Below are positions 5,554-6,532 of a stretch of DNA of 6,532 nucleotides, one piece after another. The translations under genes and the position numbers were made by a program. Source of the DNA: Sphingomonas sp. (lineage in GTDB: Bacteria > Pseudomonadota > Alphaproteobacteria > Sphingomonadales > Sphingomonadaceae). Within the stretch, counting starts at the first letter, position 1, and every line of letters begins with the position of its first letter. Below the pieces are notes generated by a model. The model worked only from the letters and a program-made list of their open reading frames with translations. It was not told the origin of the DNA and did not search any database. The stretch lies in NCBI GenBank assembly GCA_019747165.1, contig JAIERC010000137.1:1-6532 (forward strand), written 5' to 3'.

Positions 5554-6486
5554 ATGACCGAATTGTTACCGCTCGCCACAGACACTGCCCGGCCTGAGCG
5601 CCAGCGCAAACCCGATTGGATAAGGGTCAAGGCGCCGACTGGCGCTGCATTTGCTGAAACAAAGGCGCTGATGCGTCGGCTGAATCTGGCCACGGTGTGT
5701 GAAGAAGCGGCCTGCCCCAATATCGGCGAGTGCTGGACCAAGAAGCACGCAACCGTGATGATCCTGGGCGACACCTGCACCCGCGCCTGCGCGTTCTGCA
5801 ATGTGAAGACGGGCATGCCACGTGCGGTTGACGCGCTAGAACCGCAACACACCGCCGATGCCGCTGCCGAGCTGGGGCTCGACCATATCGTCATCACCTC
5901 GGTCGATCGCGACGATCTGCCCGATGGCGGCGCGAGCCAGTTTGTTAAGGTCATCCAGGCGCTGCGTCGGACCACGCCGAACACGACGATCGAAATCCTC
6001 ACACCCGATTTCAGGAACAAGGCGCAAGCTGCTGTAGAATCGATCGTTGAGGCGGGTCCGGATGTGTATAACCACAATCTGGAAACGGTCCCCCGGCTTT
6101 ACCCGACCATTCGGCCGGGCGCTCGCTATTATGCCTCGCTACGCCTGCTGGAGAGCGTGAAACGCCATAATCCGTCAATCTTCACCAAATCGGGCGTCAT
6201 GCTTGGCCTGGGCGAAGAACGGCTCGAAGTGCATCAGGTGATGGACGATATGCGCTCCGCCGATATCGATTTTCTGACGATGGGCCAATATCTTCAGCCA
6301 ACCCCGCGCCATGCCAAGGTGATGGACTTCGTGACGCCGGCCGCGTTCGATGCCTTTGCGGCCATTGCCCGGGCCAAGGGCTTTTTGTTGGTCGCCAGTT
6401 CACCGCTGACGCGATCAAGCTATCATGCCGGGGATGATTTCGCCCGCCTGCGGGCAGCGCGAGAGGCCCAGATCGCGCGCGCCTGA
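5554..6486 (+). CDS. lipA: Lipoyl synthase (radical SAM)
   Basis: 310 residues from the ATG at 5554 (MTELLPLATD), the usual family length; a GTG at 5545 is in frame three codons upstream. It inserts two sulfur atoms into octanoyl groups on the lipoyl domains of pyruvate and 2-oxoglutarate dehydrogenases and the glycine cleavage H protein. Both iron-sulfur sites are present: auxiliary-cluster cysteines C49, C54 and C60 (CX4CX5C), and the radical-SAM CX3CX2C at C75, C79 and C82. ITSVDRDDLPDGG (114-126) and VYNHNLETV (171-179) are strongly characteristic, and the C-terminal RSSYHA (287-292) carries the serine that ligates the auxiliary cluster in characterised LipA. The frame extends upstream to 5452, but that stretch overlaps the divergent carbonic anhydrase gene and lacks family features. 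The stop overlaps the next start by one base, so the two are probably translated together. Found throughout bacteria and mitochondria. Confidence 0.97.
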   Translation: MTELLPLATDTARPERQRKPDWIRVKAPTGAAFAETKALMRRLNLATVCEEAACPNIGECWTKKHATVMILGDTCTRACAFCNVKTGMPRAVDALEPQHTADAAAELGLDHIVITSVDRDDLPDGGASQFVKVIQALRRTTPNTTIEILTPDFRNKAQAAVESIVEAGPDVYNHNLETVPRLYPTIRPGARYYASLRLLESVKRHNPSIFTKSGVMLGLGEERLEVHQVMDDMRSADIDFLTMGQYLQPTPRHAKVMDFVTPAAFDAFAAIARAKGFLLVASSPLTRSSYHAGDDFARLRAAREAQIARA

Positions 6487-6532
6487 TGCCCCGTCACACC
6501 GAAACCCGCCGTTTGCCCTATAGCCCCGAACA
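6486..6532 (+). CDS. START-domain protein, Coq10/RatA-like (SRPBCC), 3' truncated
   Basis: The ATG at 6486 overlaps the lipA stop (6484-6486) in the sequence TGATG, and 15 codons are readable before the window ends: MPRHTETRRLPYSPE. This N terminus, with its basic residues and a LPYSPE segment, is what Coq10/RatA-family START proteins show at their start. Those proteins help ubiquinone function or, in E. coli, are called RatA. The only purine-rich site, GAGAGG at 6461-6466, lies 19 bases upstream, too far to be useful, so start may depend on termination of lipA. Only the first residues support the call, and the lipA neighbourhood is common for this family in alphaproteobacteria. Confidence 0.72.
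   Translation, partial: MPRHTETRRLPYSPE

Overview
The window looks like ordinary chromosome from a GC-rich alphaproteobacterium, most likely Sphingomonadales (Sphingomonas, Sphingopyxis or a relative). I infer this from the overall look of the proteins, from the lipA/coq10-type pair, and from an aspartate carbamoyltransferase gene followed by a degenerate dihydroorotase gene. No database search was possible. There is no rRNA, tRNA, CRISPR array, transposon or integrase, and genes cover nearly every base.

Left third (1-2581, plus strand): a tight three-gene operon. It holds a ParA-type ATPase cut by the left edge, a 189-residue protein with a predicted C-terminal ribbon-helix-helix (RHH) domain and a ParB-like N-terminal peptide, and an exported protein with TPR-like repeats and a C-terminal SPOR domain. 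The ParA plus RHH pair resembles the partition pairs of plasmids (ParA/ParG) and the VirC1/VirC2 pair. Its coupling to a septal-peptidoglycan-binding type of protein is the least explained part of the window.

Middle (2582-5487, minus strand, read right to left): a beta-class carbonic anhydrase, then pyrB (aspartate carbamoyltransferase, all active-site motifs present), then a dihydroorotase homologue whose metal-binding residues are mostly replaced. pyrB and the homologue overlap by 4 bases. The homologue is best read as PyrC' (PyrX), the structural partner of PyrB, so an active dihydroorotase should be encoded elsewhere. Carbonic anhydrase makes bicarbonate, a substrate of carbamoyl-phosphate synthase, which in turn supplies PyrB; its position suggests a possible metabolic link. 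The last codons of the left operon and of the pyr genes abut with no spacer.

Right end (5554-6532, plus strand): lipA (lipoyl synthase), divergent from the carbonic anhydrase across 66 bases, then the first codons of a Coq10/RatA-like START-domain gene overlapping the lipA stop by one base. The window ends inside that gene.
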